Of a stretch of 64,000 nucleotides of DNA, positions 36,231-45,892 are shown in pieces; the stretch's first letter is position 1, and each line of letters begins with the position of its first letter. The notes beneath the pieces were generated by a model. It saw only the letters and a list, made by a program, of their open reading frames with translations. It was not told the origin of the DNA and did no database searches. The translations under genes and the position numbers were made by a program. Origin of the DNA: Pseudomonas anatoliensis (GTDB lineage Bacteria; Pseudomonadota; Gammaproteobacteria; Pseudomonadales; Pseudomonadaceae); NCBI RefSeq assembly GCF_017976235.1, contig NZ_JACVHC010000001.1:744001-808000 (forward strand), written 5' to 3'.

Positions 36231-37112
36231 TTAAGGTCTGCGCTGGCGCATCAGATGCTTGAACCCTTCAAACACCAGCACCACTACCGCCAGCCAGATC
36301 GGAATGTAGGTCAGCCACTCAGTGGATTTGATGCTTTCACCCAGAATCAGCGCCACACCCAGCAGTAACACCGGCTCAACATAACTCAACAACCCAAACA
36401 GACTGAACGGCAACAACCGGCTGGCAATGATGTACACCACCAGCGCCGAAGCACTGATCAAGCCGAGCAGCGGAATCAGCCACATCAACCCCGGATATTG
36501 ATTGAACACGTCCAGCCCTTGCTCACCACTCTGCACAAACCAGTACGCGACCGGCAGCATCAGGGTCATGTCGACCCACAGCCCGCCGAGGTGGTCGGTT
36601 TTCAGGTATTTGCGCAGCACGAAGTACAGCGGATAGCCGACCACGACCACCAGCGTCGCCCAGGAAAACCCGCCGACCTGATACAACTCGTTCAACACGC
36701 CCAGGCTTGCGAAGAACACCGCGACCTTTTGCAGGTACGACAGGCTCTCGCCATAGGCAATCCGCCCGGTCAGCACCATGGCCAATGGCAGCAGGAAGTA
36801 GCCCAGCGACACGTCGAGGCTATAACCGTTGAGTGGTGCCCACATGAACAGCCACAACTGCACGCCGAGCAACGCGGCCGAAACGATCAGCCCTGCGATG
36901 AGTTTTGGCTTGCCCGCCATCAGGCGAATCAACTCCAACACCCGCCGCCATTCGCTGGAGACCAGCATGAACACTGTCATACATGGCACTGTCAGGAGCA
37001 TCCGCCAGCCGAAAATCTCCACGCCGCTCAACGGGGTGAGCAACGAAGTGAAGTAGTACATGACGGCAAACAGCACCGAGGCTGTAACCGATAAAGCGAT
37101 ACCTTTAGACAA
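36231..37112 (-). CDS. rarD: RarD-type EamA transporter, TTG start
   Basis: 293 aa, about ten membrane helices. SVTASVLFAVMYYFTSLLTPLSG, EIFGWRMLLTVPC and SLGYFLLPLAMVLTG fit the RarD branch of the drug/metabolite transporter superfamily; transported substrate not known. The family-aligned start is a TTG at 37110-37112, preceded by GAGGA at good spacing, with no ATG in frame nearby. Ends 4 bases from a REPIN. Confidence 0.88.
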   Translation of the reverse strand: MSKGIALSVTASVLFAVMYYFTSLLTPLSGVEIFGWRMLLTVPCMTVFMLVSSEWRRVLELIRLMAGKPKLIAGLIVSAALLGVQLWLFMWAPLNGYSLDVSLGYFLLPLAMVLTGRIAYGESLSYLQKVAVFFASLGVLNELYQVGGFSWATLVVVVGYPLYFVLRKYLKTDHLGGLWVDMTLMLPVAYWFVQSGEQGLDVFNQYPGLMWLIPLLGLISASALVVYIIASRLLPFSLFGLLSYVEPVLLLGVALILGESIKSTEWLTYIPIWLAVVVLVFEGFKHLMRQRRP

Positions 37113-37228
37113 ACTGTCCTCGCGGGTGGGTGATCAAACGGGGCGCGAAGGATACGTGGTTTTTGTGCTGAATATTGCTCGAGTGCTCAATATTCCACAC
37201 ATCCGATACGGCGGTGGGTCGAATCCAT

Positions 37229-37306
37229 TGTAGGAGCTGCCGCACGCTGCGATCTTTTGATCATGCTTTACCAAAACAGAATCAAAGATCGCAGCCCCTC
37301 CTGCAG
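37229..37306. repeat. REPIN, family A (degenerate pair)
   Basis: Left arm TGTAGGAGCTGCCGCACGC..., right arm ATCAAAGATCGCAGCCCCTCCTGCAG. The right arm is degenerate. Six bases before the stop of the acyltransferase gene. Confidence 0.8.
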
Positions 37307-37311
37307 AAAGC

Positions 37312-39435
37312 TTACCGAGTAGCCTTCAACGGATTACTGAAGCGCTTGAGGTACATTTGGCCGAGCTTGTAAGAGGCATAGTCGGTCACGTGGCCAATGT
37401 CACGATAGACCGGAAAACCGTCGATGACCGTCGCGCAATTGCCGTCCTGGCATTGAACACCTTTCGGATCAATAACAATCAAGCCCGGGTACTCATCCTG
37501 CAGTTCGCTGAACAGTTTCGCCAATACCGGATCTTCGCCACCCGACCATGGTGAGGTGGCGCACAGGCTGCTCTGCTCGGTGCTTCCCATCCAGCCCCGC
37601 AACTTGACTCGTTTCAACAGGCATTCGTTGATACCCGCGGGCATTGGCAGCGTGTTCATCAGGAAGATGGGCGTGGCGCCCGACTTGACGATGATATCCA
37701 GGGCTTCGCGGATCGCCACGCCGAGGCGTTGTCGGGACAGTTCGAGGCTGCGAGGGTCATCCTCTTTGGTGACGATGTCGGCGTTGAGGTAGGCCTCCCA
37801 GAATTGGCCAACGATCACGTACTCGAAATGGCTTTTGCTGATCAGGTCGTAATATTGCCGAGCGGCGGCATGGCACTTTTGATACAGCCCGCCCTTGTAT
37901 TTTTTCGCGTCGTAGAGGTAAACCTTGGGCAGTGCCAGGCACGCCGGGTAACCCTGTGCGAGTGCCGACAGGTTGGCGTCTTTAGCCAGCGTTTCAACAA
38001 ATCCCCAGTAATGGTTCGAAAACGAATCACCCAGTAGAAATACCTGCGGGTCTGCCTGGGCGGCACCCATGATGCAGCCAAGGTCGGTTCCATCACTGGT
38101 ACCCAGGCATTTTTCCCGTTGGGCGGGCACATAAGCCTTCAGACCACTGAAGACCTGGATCGAATCTTCGCCAAAACGCTCGGGCCATCCATCGTGCTTC
38201 TTGCCGGAAGTGTGCAGTAACGAAAGTCCGATCGCGGGCACCAGCATCAGCAATATCAGGGTTTTGGTAAAGCCAGCCCTTGGCTTGCGGAATCTGTTTT
38301 CGATAAGTACGAACGAAAGCCAGGCAATCACAAACGTGGCGGCGAAGTAGATGACTGTCACCATCGGCGTAAGTGTGATGCCGATATAGGTCACGAACGC
38401 CAGGATTGGCCAGTGCCACAAGTACAACGAGTAGGAGAGGGTGCCGATAAATACCAGCGGTTTGAAGGCCAGTATTCTGGAAGTAACGCTGGCATCGCCA
38501 ATGCCCCGAAAAAGCAATGCTGCGGTCGCGATACAAACCGCTATGGCGTGGTAACCCGGAAACCCCGCGAGGATATCTTCTCGCGTCGCGCAGTAGAGAA
38601 TCGTCGCCAGCGCAAGCGCACAGACCAGCGATGCACCCAACCGATGGAGCCTGAATTTGTCCGTGCTGAAAATCACCGCACAGGAGCCGACCATCAATTC
38701 GAAAATTCGAGCGGTAAAGAGGTAGTAGTTTTTATCCGGCAGTGTGTGAGACCAGTACAAGGCCAGGGCCATTGCCGCCACGGTTAAACCAAGAACGGTC
38801 GCCTTGAAGGCTTTTTTCGCCACATAGCGGTTGAGCAGCCAGATGCCCAAAGGCAAGACCAGATACCACTGCCACTCGATGGCCAGCGACCAGGTGTGCA
38901 GCAGCGGCAGGGTCGCCGCATCGGGCGTGGCATAGCCGGTTGTCGCGTTGGAAAAATACTGGTTAGAGAGGAGTAACGAGGTGTACTTGGCGCTTTTCAG
39001 GAAATCGACATAGTCATCGGGCAAGTAAAGCAACGTGGTGATGATCAGTGTGACTATCAGCAACGCAATGATGGCGGGCTGTAATCGCCAGATACGACGG
39101 GTGTAGAACCCCGAAAAGCTGAACGTCCCATTGTCCAGCGACTTCATGATGATCGAGGTCGTCAGATACCCCGAGATCACGAAGAAGATATCCACGCCTA
39201 TATAGCCCGACGGAAACAGCGTTAAACCGCCGTGAAAAATCAACACCAGCAGAACGGCAATCGCCCGCAGCCCGTCTATGTCTGCGCGGTATTCAATGGC
39301 AGGTTTGCGATGCGGGGTCGCAGAGGCCTGTGCCGAGGGCGAGGGGGCCTCTGCGGTTTTATCATTGGCGCCGAGTGCTTTATGCCATATCGCGCGCAAA
39401 GGCTTCCATGCAAACTCAAAAGGGCGATTGAGCAT
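37312..39435 (-). CDS. Acyltransferase-3/SGNH hybrid O-acetylase
   Basis: 707-aa membrane enzyme. N-terminal acyltransferase-3 domain, about residues 45-390, with ten or so helices; motifs YRADIDGLRAIAVLLVLIFHGG (first part), GYIGVDIFFVISGYL and LEWQWYLVLPLG-like LAIEWQWYLVLP. C-terminal SGNH domain from about 450 (VFLLGDSFSNHYWGF, and near the end DIGHVTDYASYKL). Such fusions O-acetylate LPS O-antigen or other surface glycans. No glycan gene lies beside it, so the target is unknown. Confidence 0.9.
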   Translation of the reverse strand: MLNRPFEFAWKPLRAIWHKALGANDKTAEAPSPSAQASATPHRKPAIEYRADIDGLRAIAVLLVLIFHGGLTLFPSGYIGVDIFFVISGYLTTSIIMKSLDNGTFSFSGFYTRRIWRLQPAIIALLIVTLIITTLLYLPDDYVDFLKSAKYTSLLLSNQYFSNATTGYATPDAATLPLLHTWSLAIEWQWYLVLPLGIWLLNRYVAKKAFKATVLGLTVAAMALALYWSHTLPDKNYYLFTARIFELMVGSCAVIFSTDKFRLHRLGASLVCALALATILYCATREDILAGFPGYHAIAVCIATAALLFRGIGDASVTSRILAFKPLVFIGTLSYSLYLWHWPILAFVTYIGITLTPMVTVIYFAATFVIAWLSFVLIENRFRKPRAGFTKTLILLMLVPAIGLSLLHTSGKKHDGWPERFGEDSIQVFSGLKAYVPAQREKCLGTSDGTDLGCIMGAAQADPQVFLLGDSFSNHYWGFVETLAKDANLSALAQGYPACLALPKVYLYDAKKYKGGLYQKCHAAARQYYDLISKSHFEYVIVGQFWEAYLNADIVTKEDDPRSLELSRQRLGVAIREALDIIVKSGATPIFLMNTLPMPAGINECLLKRVKLRGWMGSTEQSSLCATSPWSGGEDPVLAKLFSELQDEYPGLIVIDPKGVQCQDGNCATVIDGFPVYRDIGHVTDYASYKLGQMYLKRFSNPLKATR

Positions 39436-39638
39436 TTACTTATCCTGAAACAGTCTCGAACGATCTGATTTGTTTTTCTGATTGCGCTCAATTCATAGGA
39501 AAAAAGCGGGATGCGCAGGGTATCAGAAATGTTACAGAGATTTTTTCAATCGCCTGGGTTCAGCTCGGATCTTGTAATCAAACGACCTGTCAGCGCGGCG
39601 CATTTATTATGTGAGAGCGCCACGCTGGAGGGAAAACG

Positions 39639-40652
39639 TCAAACCGAATGGGGTTTACGGCCCGACACAAAATGACTGACATCGTTGAACCCCGGTGTCG
39701 ATGCATGCCCGGGCACCACCAGCGAATCGATAAACGCTTCATCCTCAGCCGTGATTCTGACGGCCTGCGCCTTGGTATACGCGTCCCACTGCGCTTCCGT
39801 GCGCGGCCCGACAATCGCCGACGTCACTGCACTGTTGTTCAGCACCCAGGCAATTGCAAACTCAACCATGCCCACCCCGCGGCCCTCGGTGTATTCGTTA
39901 ATTTGCTGAGCAATGCGCAACGACTCGACCCGCCATTCGGTTTCCAGAATGCGCTTGTCCTGACGCCCGGCACGGCTGTTGGCGTCGGGTGTTACATCCG
40001 GGGCGTACTTGCCGCTGAGCACGCCACGGGCCAGCGGACTGTAAGGCACCACGCCGAGGCCATAGGTCTGCGCCGCGGTAATCTGCTCGGTCTCGGCCTG
40101 ACGGTTGACGATGTTGTACAGCGGTTGACTGATGACTGGCCGATCAACGCCGAGTTTATCGGCGATGCGAATCACCTCGGCAATCCGCCAGCCGCGATAG
40201 TTCGACAAACCCCAGTAACGGATCTTGCCCTGACGAATCAGATCGCCAATCGCCGCCACCGAGACCTCCAGCGGCGTGTTGTGGTCTTCGCGGTGCAGGT
40301 AATAGATGTCGAGGTAATCGGTGCCGAGCCGGGTCAGGCTGGCATCAATGCCGTTGAAAATGTGTTTGCGGCTCAGGCCGCTACGGTTCGGCACACCGTC
40401 CACCGGGCCGAAACCGACCTTGGTCGCCAGCACCCATTCATGGCGATTACCGGCAATCGCTTCACCGACGATCTCTTCGGAGCGGCCATTGGTATACACG
40501 TCGGCGGTGTCGATAAAGTTGATGCCCTGATCCCACGCCTTGTCGATGATGCGCAGCGATTCCTCAGTGCTGGTCTGCTCGCCGAACATCATCGTGCCGA
40601 GGGTGAGGGTGGAGACCTGCAAGCCCGAGTGACCCAGAGTGCGATAGCTCAT
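39639..40652 (-). CDS. Aldo/keto reductase
   Basis: 337-aa NADPH-dependent TIM-barrel reductase. Catalytic tetrad motifs: FIDTADVYTNG (Asp, Tyr), LATKVGFG (Lys), YYLHRED (His). Also RYWGLSNYRGW and VVPYSPLARGVLSGK. Most like the voltage-gated-potassium-channel-beta/YajO-type group; substrate unknown. ATG preceded by AAGGATTT-like sequence. Monocistronic. Confidence 0.9.
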   Translation of the reverse strand: MSYRTLGHSGLQVSTLTLGTMMFGEQTSTEESLRIIDKAWDQGINFIDTADVYTNGRSEEIVGEAIAGNRHEWVLATKVGFGPVDGVPNRSGLSRKHIFNGIDASLTRLGTDYLDIYYLHREDHNTPLEVSVAAIGDLIRQGKIRYWGLSNYRGWRIAEVIRIADKLGVDRPVISQPLYNIVNRQAETEQITAAQTYGLGVVPYSPLARGVLSGKYAPDVTPDANSRAGRQDKRILETEWRVESLRIAQQINEYTEGRGVGMVEFAIAWVLNNSAVTSAIVGPRTEAQWDAYTKAQAVRITAEDEAFIDSLVVPGHASTPGFNDVSHFVSGRKPHSV

Positions 40653-40752
40653 GCCGAAATCCTTTTGTCGGTGGGAAAGCGCTAATCAAATACCAGAATC
40701 ACCAATGTCGGCAACCGCATAACTATCTAAGCCAGCACATAACCGCTCGTCG

Positions 40753-40774
40753 CTACTGTCAGATCTGACAGTAG
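40753..40774. promoter_or_regulatory. Perfect 22-bp palindrome
   Basis: CTACTGTCAGA at 40753-40763 followed directly by its reverse complement TCTGACAGTAG (40764-40774); no mismatch and no spacer. It lies 88 bases upstream of the next ATG. This is the form of a dimeric-regulator operator rather than a terminator, as no T run follows. Confidence 0.65.
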
Positions 40775-40861
40775 GCAGATGTGCGTTGAGTCAGGCCTGA
40801 TCGAGCCAGACGACATCGACCAAAAAGGTCAGCGTCAGTGTGTGAAATCAGGAGCGTTTTC

Positions 40862-42814
40862 ATGTCAACTGAACCATTTGATCCAGTGCCAGCGGATGAA
40901 ACCGGACTTAACCTTTATGCGCCGCAGCTCCCCGACAGCAATACGTCCGTGGTCGGTGCCGACTGTGGTATCGCGATAGCGTTTTATGAGCTGAGACCCA
41001 ACGGGGCGAAAGTGATTATCAACCCCTATCTGGGCCAGGAGCCGCTGGACACGGTGTCACTCAATTTAAACGGCGAACTGCGGGTCGCCAGCGGGCAGAC
41101 CCATTCCAAGGATGATCCGATAACGCTGCACATCCCCAAAAACAAGTTGAGATCCGAGCCGGGTTATATCAATGAGCTGACCTACACAGTCAAGCGTACT
41201 ACCGGTGCTGAAGAAACATCGCCATTTCCTTTGACGATCCTCTACAACGCCATACGTCCCGGCATTGAAGATCAGATCAAGGGCGATGAAGGGCATTCCG
41301 AACTGGAACTCATATTGCCTAGGGATGTAATCGAGGATGGTATCGACGCCGATCACGCGACACAGGGAGTGCAGGTTTATTTCTCATACCCGTATTGCCG
41401 GGCGTACGACAAGATTCTGCTCAATTGCAATGGCCATGATGTTTACCGGGATGTTCATCCGGATGAAGCTCCATCTATCCCCACCAGCGTGCCGACAAAA
41501 ATTGGCCTGCTACTCGATAAAGAGGTATTCGAGCGCGCCGGTGATCATCCGCAGTTTTCCTTTTCCTACACCGTCAGCGATCAGATTGGTAACGGCGCCG
41601 ATCTGAACTCGCCATGGTCGGCGGCTATTCCGGTGGATGTAGACCTCAGCAGCAGCCGGATGGGGCCTCCCGATATCGCTGAAGACGCGGACGATCCCTA
41701 CGATGCTCCGGATACCATTGACCTGAACAAACTCGGCAGCAAGGATCTGACCATTCAAGTGCATGTATTTGCCCCTTTGTGGGCACTTCACGACACCATC
41801 CGCGTGAAGTACGTCGCAACGACGAGTGCTGGAGTGGTGGCCGAACATGTGTCTGAAACTACTGTCGGTCGAATTCCATTTGTGCATCGACCACTTATAC
41901 CTAACGCAAAGGTGATTGCCGACAGTGCAGTCAGGGTGACTTACGAACAGGTGCGATCAGGCGTAGTCACTGCGCGATCAAAAAATGCGCGGGCGCGAGT
42001 AGTTGTGAAACCCGTAATCATTTCGGTGAAAAACTCGTTCGGCGAAGAAATGGAAAACGGCGGGACAGTCTCTGACAACAAAGTCATGTTGGCGGGCACT
42101 GCGTTGGCGGGCGCCGTGTTGCATGTTTATGAGGGCACAACGTTCGTTGAGGAAGTTCAAACCGACTCGAAATATAAGTGGCAGAGCTCGTTTATCAAGA
42201 TTGCAATTGGGGAGCGTCGTTTCACCGTCAAGGAAAAAAACGGCAACCAATTTGTATCCGAACGTTGGTTGCTTGAGCGTCTGGCGCTCAGTATCGAGCG
42301 GACGCAGATGAAGCTGAACGGTTTTTCGGTGAAGGTTCCGCAATGGCCGAAAACCTGGGAGGACTCGATAGGCAATACCGCTATAAGAACACCCATTGGC
42401 GGGGTTCCGCCGTATGACTTCGCGTCTTCCGATCCGCTGACTGTGCCTGTGACTGCCGCAGGGAAAGTCGTAGGGCTTAAACAGGGAGTGGCGAGTATCT
42501 ATGTCACCGATCAGGAAGGAACGACGCTCTCGTATCTAGTCGCGGTCACGAATGTTTATCGGTTGGAAATTAGCAATACATTGTTGGATTTTTATGAGGC
42601 CGATGCATGGAGGATTTCGCTGGGAGGACGCCATACTCATTATAACGGCTTTACAAATGATCTAATTCGCACCTACGTGCCTCCGGCTCGTGATCCGTAT
42701 TTATGGTGTTGTGAAACAAAAGGGCGTTGGGGGGTATACATGCGAGAGAATTACTCGTTCAATACCACTTATGTACTTCATAAGTGGGCCGCATGGTGCT
42801 TGGTTCCTATTTGA
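40862..42814 (+). CDS. Large multidomain protein with Ig-like modules, function unknown
   Basis: 650 aa from the ATG at 40862 (AGGAG upstream). No signal peptide. Residues 1-~280 contain two similar beta-rich modules (for example GLNLYAPQLPDSNTS, TLHIPKNKLRSEPG and LLDKEVFERAGDHPQ), then an SxxxGPPDIAEDADDPYD spacer, a module ending RARVVVKP at ~380, an Ig-like domain (VSDNKVMLAGTALAGAVLHVYEG), a Big2-like segment (SSDPLTVPVTAAGKVVGLKQG), and a C-terminus rich in aromatics and Cys (DPYLWCCETKGRW, HKWAAWCLVPI). Base composition falls towards AT near the 3' end. Pseudomonads have families of such proteins of unknown role. A leaderless secretion route or cytoplasmic role cannot be decided. Confidence 0.75.
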   Translation: MSTEPFDPVPADETGLNLYAPQLPDSNTSVVGADCGIAIAFYELRPNGAKVIINPYLGQEPLDTVSLNLNGELRVASGQTHSKDDPITLHIPKNKLRSEPGYINELTYTVKRTTGAEETSPFPLTILYNAIRPGIEDQIKGDEGHSELELILPRDVIEDGIDADHATQGVQVYFSYPYCRAYDKILLNCNGHDVYRDVHPDEAPSIPTSVPTKIGLLLDKEVFERAGDHPQFSFSYTVSDQIGNGADLNSPWSAAIPVDVDLSSSRMGPPDIAEDADDPYDAPDTIDLNKLGSKDLTIQVHVFAPLWALHDTIRVKYVATTSAGVVAEHVSETTVGRIPFVHRPLIPNAKVIADSAVRVTYEQVRSGVVTARSKNARARVVVKPVIISVKNSFGEEMENGGTVSDNKVMLAGTALAGAVLHVYEGTTFVEEVQTDSKYKWQSSFIKIAIGERRFTVKEKNGNQFVSERWLLERLALSIERTQMKLNGFSVKVPQWPKTWEDSIGNTAIRTPIGGVPPYDFASSDPLTVPVTAAGKVVGLKQGVASIYVTDQEGTTLSYLVAVTNVYRLEISNTLLDFYEADAWRISLGGRHTHYNGFTNDLIRTYVPPARDPYLWCCETKGRWGVYMRENYSFNTTYVLHKWAAWCLVPI

Positions 42815-42981
42815 CGCAAAATTCCCGTAGTCGGCAGATATTATTGTTCCGCCATATAAGGATTTTTAACTACGAGAGACTGTATCTGCAACCCATTCTG
42901 TTTGCGCTATCAGCAATTATTGAAACTATTAAGTAAAACATCGCAGTCTGCGCAAACATCTACACGGTATACACAAATCCC

Positions 42982-43015
42982 GTGCAGGAGCCACCGCAGG
43001 CTGCGATCTTTTTGA
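42982..43015. repeat. Single REP, family A
   Basis: CGTGCAGGAGCCACCGCAGG-type half element ending TGCGATCTTTTTGAT; only one arm, no facing copy seen. Confidence 0.75.
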
Positions 43016-43026
43016 TACTGCCCGAA

Positions 43027-44337
43027 TCAGGCCCGCAACGTCCGCGTCATGCGCAACGCCAACAAACTCCCGCCAACAATCACGCCCGCCAACAGATACA
43101 ACGCCGCATCCGTCGATCCGGTGCTGTCTTTGACCCAACCCACCAGGTACGGGCTGAGGAATCCGGCCATCTGCCCCATCGAGTTGATCAACGCCAACCC
43201 ACCGGCAGCAGCGCCCGCACTCAACATGGCCGTCGGTACCGGCCAGAACATCGGCAGGCCGGTCAGCGCGCCCATGGTCGCGATGGTCAGACCCAGGATA
43301 GCGATAGCCGGATTGCCGGCGAAATTCACCGCAATCACCAGGCCGATCGCACCCATGAGCATCGGTACCACCAGATGCCAACGCCGCTCTTTGCGCAGGT
43401 CCGCAGAACGCCCGACCACCAGCATGAACACGGCCGCCAGCAGATACGGAATAGCGCTCAACCAGCCGATCACCAGGTTATCGCTGAAACCGAGGTTCTT
43501 GATGATCGACGGCAGCCAGAAGTTGATCGCGTAGACGCCGCTCTGGATGCAGAAGTAGATCAGGCCGAACGCCCAGATCGCCGGGTTCTTGAACACCGCC
43601 AACAGCGAATCGGTGGTGGTTTTCGGTTTGTTCGCCAGGTCCTCGGCTTGATCCGCTTCCAGTACTGCACGCTCGTGCGCGGTCAGCCATTTAGCGTTGG
43701 CAAAACTGTCGCTCAGCAGGAAGTAAGCGAGCAGGCCCAGCACCACGGTCGGAATGCCTTGCAGCAAAAACATCCACTGCCAGCCGGCCAAACCGCCCTG
43801 GCCCGCCGCGAAGTGATTGAGAATCCAGCCCGAAAACGGGCTGCCGAGCAAACCGGACACCGGTATCGCCGACATGAATAGCGCCATGATCCGGCCCCGG
43901 CGGAAGGTCGGGAACCACTGCGAGAGATACAGCACAACGCCCGGGAAGAACCCGGCTTCGGCCGCACCGGTAAACAGGCGCAGGGTATAGAACTCGGTCG
44001 GCGTGGTGACGAACAACAGGCAGGTCGACAGCGTGCCCCAAGTGATCATCATCAGCGCAATCCAGCGCCGCGGACCGAATTTGGTCAAGGCCAGATTGCT
44101 CGGTACGCCGCACAGCACGTAGCCGATGAAGAAAATCCCGGCACCGAGGCCGTACACGGTTTCGCTGAATTTCAGCGCGTCGAGCATCTGCAGTTTGGCG
44201 AATCCAACGTTTACCCGGTCGAGGTAGTTGAACAGGTAGCAGATGAAAATGAAGGGGATCAAGCGGAGGGTAATGCGTTTATAAACGGCGTTCTTATCGT
44301 CGTCGATGGTCTGGGTAGCTGCGGCGCTCTGCGACAT
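43027..44337 (-). CDS. MFS transporter, anion:cation symporter (sugar-acid) family
   Basis: 436 aa, twelve predicted helices. Start at MSQSAAATQTIDDDKN (GAGAGAG upstream). RLIPFIFICYLFNYLDRVNVGFAKLQM and GAAEAGFFPGVVLYLSQWFP are ACS-family signatures, the group including glucarate/galactarate and phthalate transporters. It is divergent from a CdaR-type regulator and near a glycerate kinase, which points to a sugar diacid or glycerate substrate by context. Confidence 0.9.
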   Translation of the reverse strand: MSQSAAATQTIDDDKNAVYKRITLRLIPFIFICYLFNYLDRVNVGFAKLQMLDALKFSETVYGLGAGIFFIGYVLCGVPSNLALTKFGPRRWIALMMITWGTLSTCLLFVTTPTEFYTLRLFTGAAEAGFFPGVVLYLSQWFPTFRRGRIMALFMSAIPVSGLLGSPFSGWILNHFAAGQGGLAGWQWMFLLQGIPTVVLGLLAYFLLSDSFANAKWLTAHERAVLEADQAEDLANKPKTTTDSLLAVFKNPAIWAFGLIYFCIQSGVYAINFWLPSIIKNLGFSDNLVIGWLSAIPYLLAAVFMLVVGRSADLRKERRWHLVVPMLMGAIGLVIAVNFAGNPAIAILGLTIATMGALTGLPMFWPVPTAMLSAGAAAGGLALINSMGQMAGFLSPYLVGWVKDSTGSTDAALYLLAGVIVGGSLLALRMTRTLRA

Positions 44338-44508
44338 AGCGGCTCTCTCTTTATTATGATTTTTTGCGATGCAAAGGGTAACGTTGATCGCCCTGAGAGT
44401 CTCGGCCACCTTCGGCCAGATTGTCTTTGTGCCTGAGCACAGGGTTTGCCACCAGACCCTGTGCGGGTGACCAACTGTCCGCGCCTGTTTAATAGGATTT
44501 CAGCCGTT

Positions 44509-45633
44509 ATGTTCGAACTCGATCACGACCTCGCTCAGGACATCGTCGACCGGGCCATGGCCATTTTGCCGTACAACGTCAACGTCATGGACAGCCAGGG
44601 CTTGATCCTCGGCAGCGGCGAGCCGGAGCGCATCAACACCCGACACGAAGGTGCGCAGTTGGTGCTGGCCAACGGTCGTGTGGTCGAGATCGACGCGCCG
44701 ACAGCCATGCATTTGAAGGGTGTGCAGCCGGGGATCAATCTGCCGCTGTGGCTCGATCAGCGCTTGATCGGTGTGCTGGGCATTACCGGCGAGCCAGAGC
44801 ATCTGCGCACTTACGCCGAACTGGTGCGCATGACCGCTGAAATGCTGGTGGGCCAACGCAATCAGCAGGCCGAGCAGCAATGGCGGCGCCAGCGTTGCGA
44901 TGATCTGCTCGCCTTGCTGCTGAGCGAAGCGGGGGATTCACCGCGTCTGGTCGACGAGGCGCAGCAACTCGGGCTCAAGCCGCAATTGACGCGTGTGCCG
45001 TATCTGTTCGAGTTGGGTCTTGAGCACGGCCCGGGGCAAACGGTCGAAGCGCTGAGTGCCTGGCTGACCTCGCGATACCCGGACAGTTGGTGCGTGAGTT
45101 CGGCCAAGTCGTCGCTGCTGTGGTGTCGGCCGGCCAGTCAGCACGTCGAGCATGATCGCCTTCTTGAAAAGCTCGACGGCCTCGGCTGGAAGATCCTGCG
45201 CATCGCCGTCGGCGGGCAGGCGGATGGTCTCACCGGATTGCGCCGTTGTTATCGCCGGGTCGGTGATCTGCTCGCCTATGGCCGCGAGGTGTTGCCACAT
45301 TCGCGCCTGTTGACCCTCAATCGCTATCGTCTACCGGTCATGCTCTGGCGCCATCGCAACGACGATGCGCTCGATGAATTGCTCAAACCCCTGCGCAAGG
45401 TAATCGCCAAGGACGGCAACGGACAATTGCTGGCGACGCTGCGTAGTTGGTGTGATCACGATGGCCAGAGTCAGGCCTGCGCCGATGCGTTGGGCATTCA
45501 TCGCAACAGCTTGCGCTACCGAATGGAGCGGATTGCCGAGATCAGCGGGGTGGATCCGCTAAGGCTGGAGGGGATGCTGGCGTTGTATCTGGGTGTGCAA
45601 CTCCTACCCCAAACAGACCCGGCTCTCTTGTAG
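44509..45633 (+). CDS. cdaR: CdaR/SdaR-type sugar diacid regulator
   Basis: 374 aa from the ATG at 44509 (AGGA upstream). N-terminal putative sugar diacid recognition domain (LDHDLAQDIVDRAMAILPYNVNVM, GVLGITGEPEHLRTYAELVRM) and C-terminal PucR-type HTH (CDHDGQSQACADALGIHRNSLRYRMERI). Activates glucarate/galactarate/glycerate genes in response to a sugar acid; here the targets are probably the adjacent MFS gene and glycerate kinase. The stop TAG (45631-45633) is contributed by the first bases of a REP element. Confidence 0.88.
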   Translation: MFELDHDLAQDIVDRAMAILPYNVNVMDSQGLILGSGEPERINTRHEGAQLVLANGRVVEIDAPTAMHLKGVQPGINLPLWLDQRLIGVLGITGEPEHLRTYAELVRMTAEMLVGQRNQQAEQQWRRQRCDDLLALLLSEAGDSPRLVDEAQQLGLKPQLTRVPYLFELGLEHGPGQTVEALSAWLTSRYPDSWCVSSAKSSLLWCRPASQHVEHDRLLEKLDGLGWKILRIAVGGQADGLTGLRRCYRRVGDLLAYGREVLPHSRLLTLNRYRLPVMLWRHRNDDALDELLKPLRKVIAKDGNGQLLATLRSWCDHDGQSQACADALGIHRNSLRYRMERIAEISGVDPLRLEGMLALYLGVQLLPQTDPALL

Positions 45634-45708
45634 GAGTTGCCGCAGGCTGCGATCTTTTGATGTTGTTTTTCCAAGATCAAAAGATCGCAGCCTGCGGCAG
45701 CTCCTACA
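45629..45708. repeat. REPIN, family A (inverted pair)
   Basis: Facing arms TGTAGGAGTTGCCGCAGGC (45629 on) and its near-reverse-complement ending CTCCTACA at 45708, spaced by a T-rich loop. Left arm overlaps the regulator stop codon. Confidence 0.88.
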
Positions 45709-45731
45709 GGTCTGTGTTTGCAATGGCCCCC

Positions 45732-45757
45732 TGTGGGAGCTGGCTTGCCAGCGATGG
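45732..45757. repeat. Single REP, family C
   Basis: GGGAGCTGGCTTGCCAGCG, the short family C palindrome, as a single copy between the regulator and glycerate kinase genes. Confidence 0.75.
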
Positions 45758-45892
45758 GGTCGGAACATTCAGCAGCAATCCCGGGCCTTTTGTAGAAATG
45801 AACAATAAACGCCTGCGCCACTTGTGCAGCAGACAGGCGTCAATGCGCATGCCGACTGGCAGCATGAAGGGCATTGGAACTGGAGAATTCAC

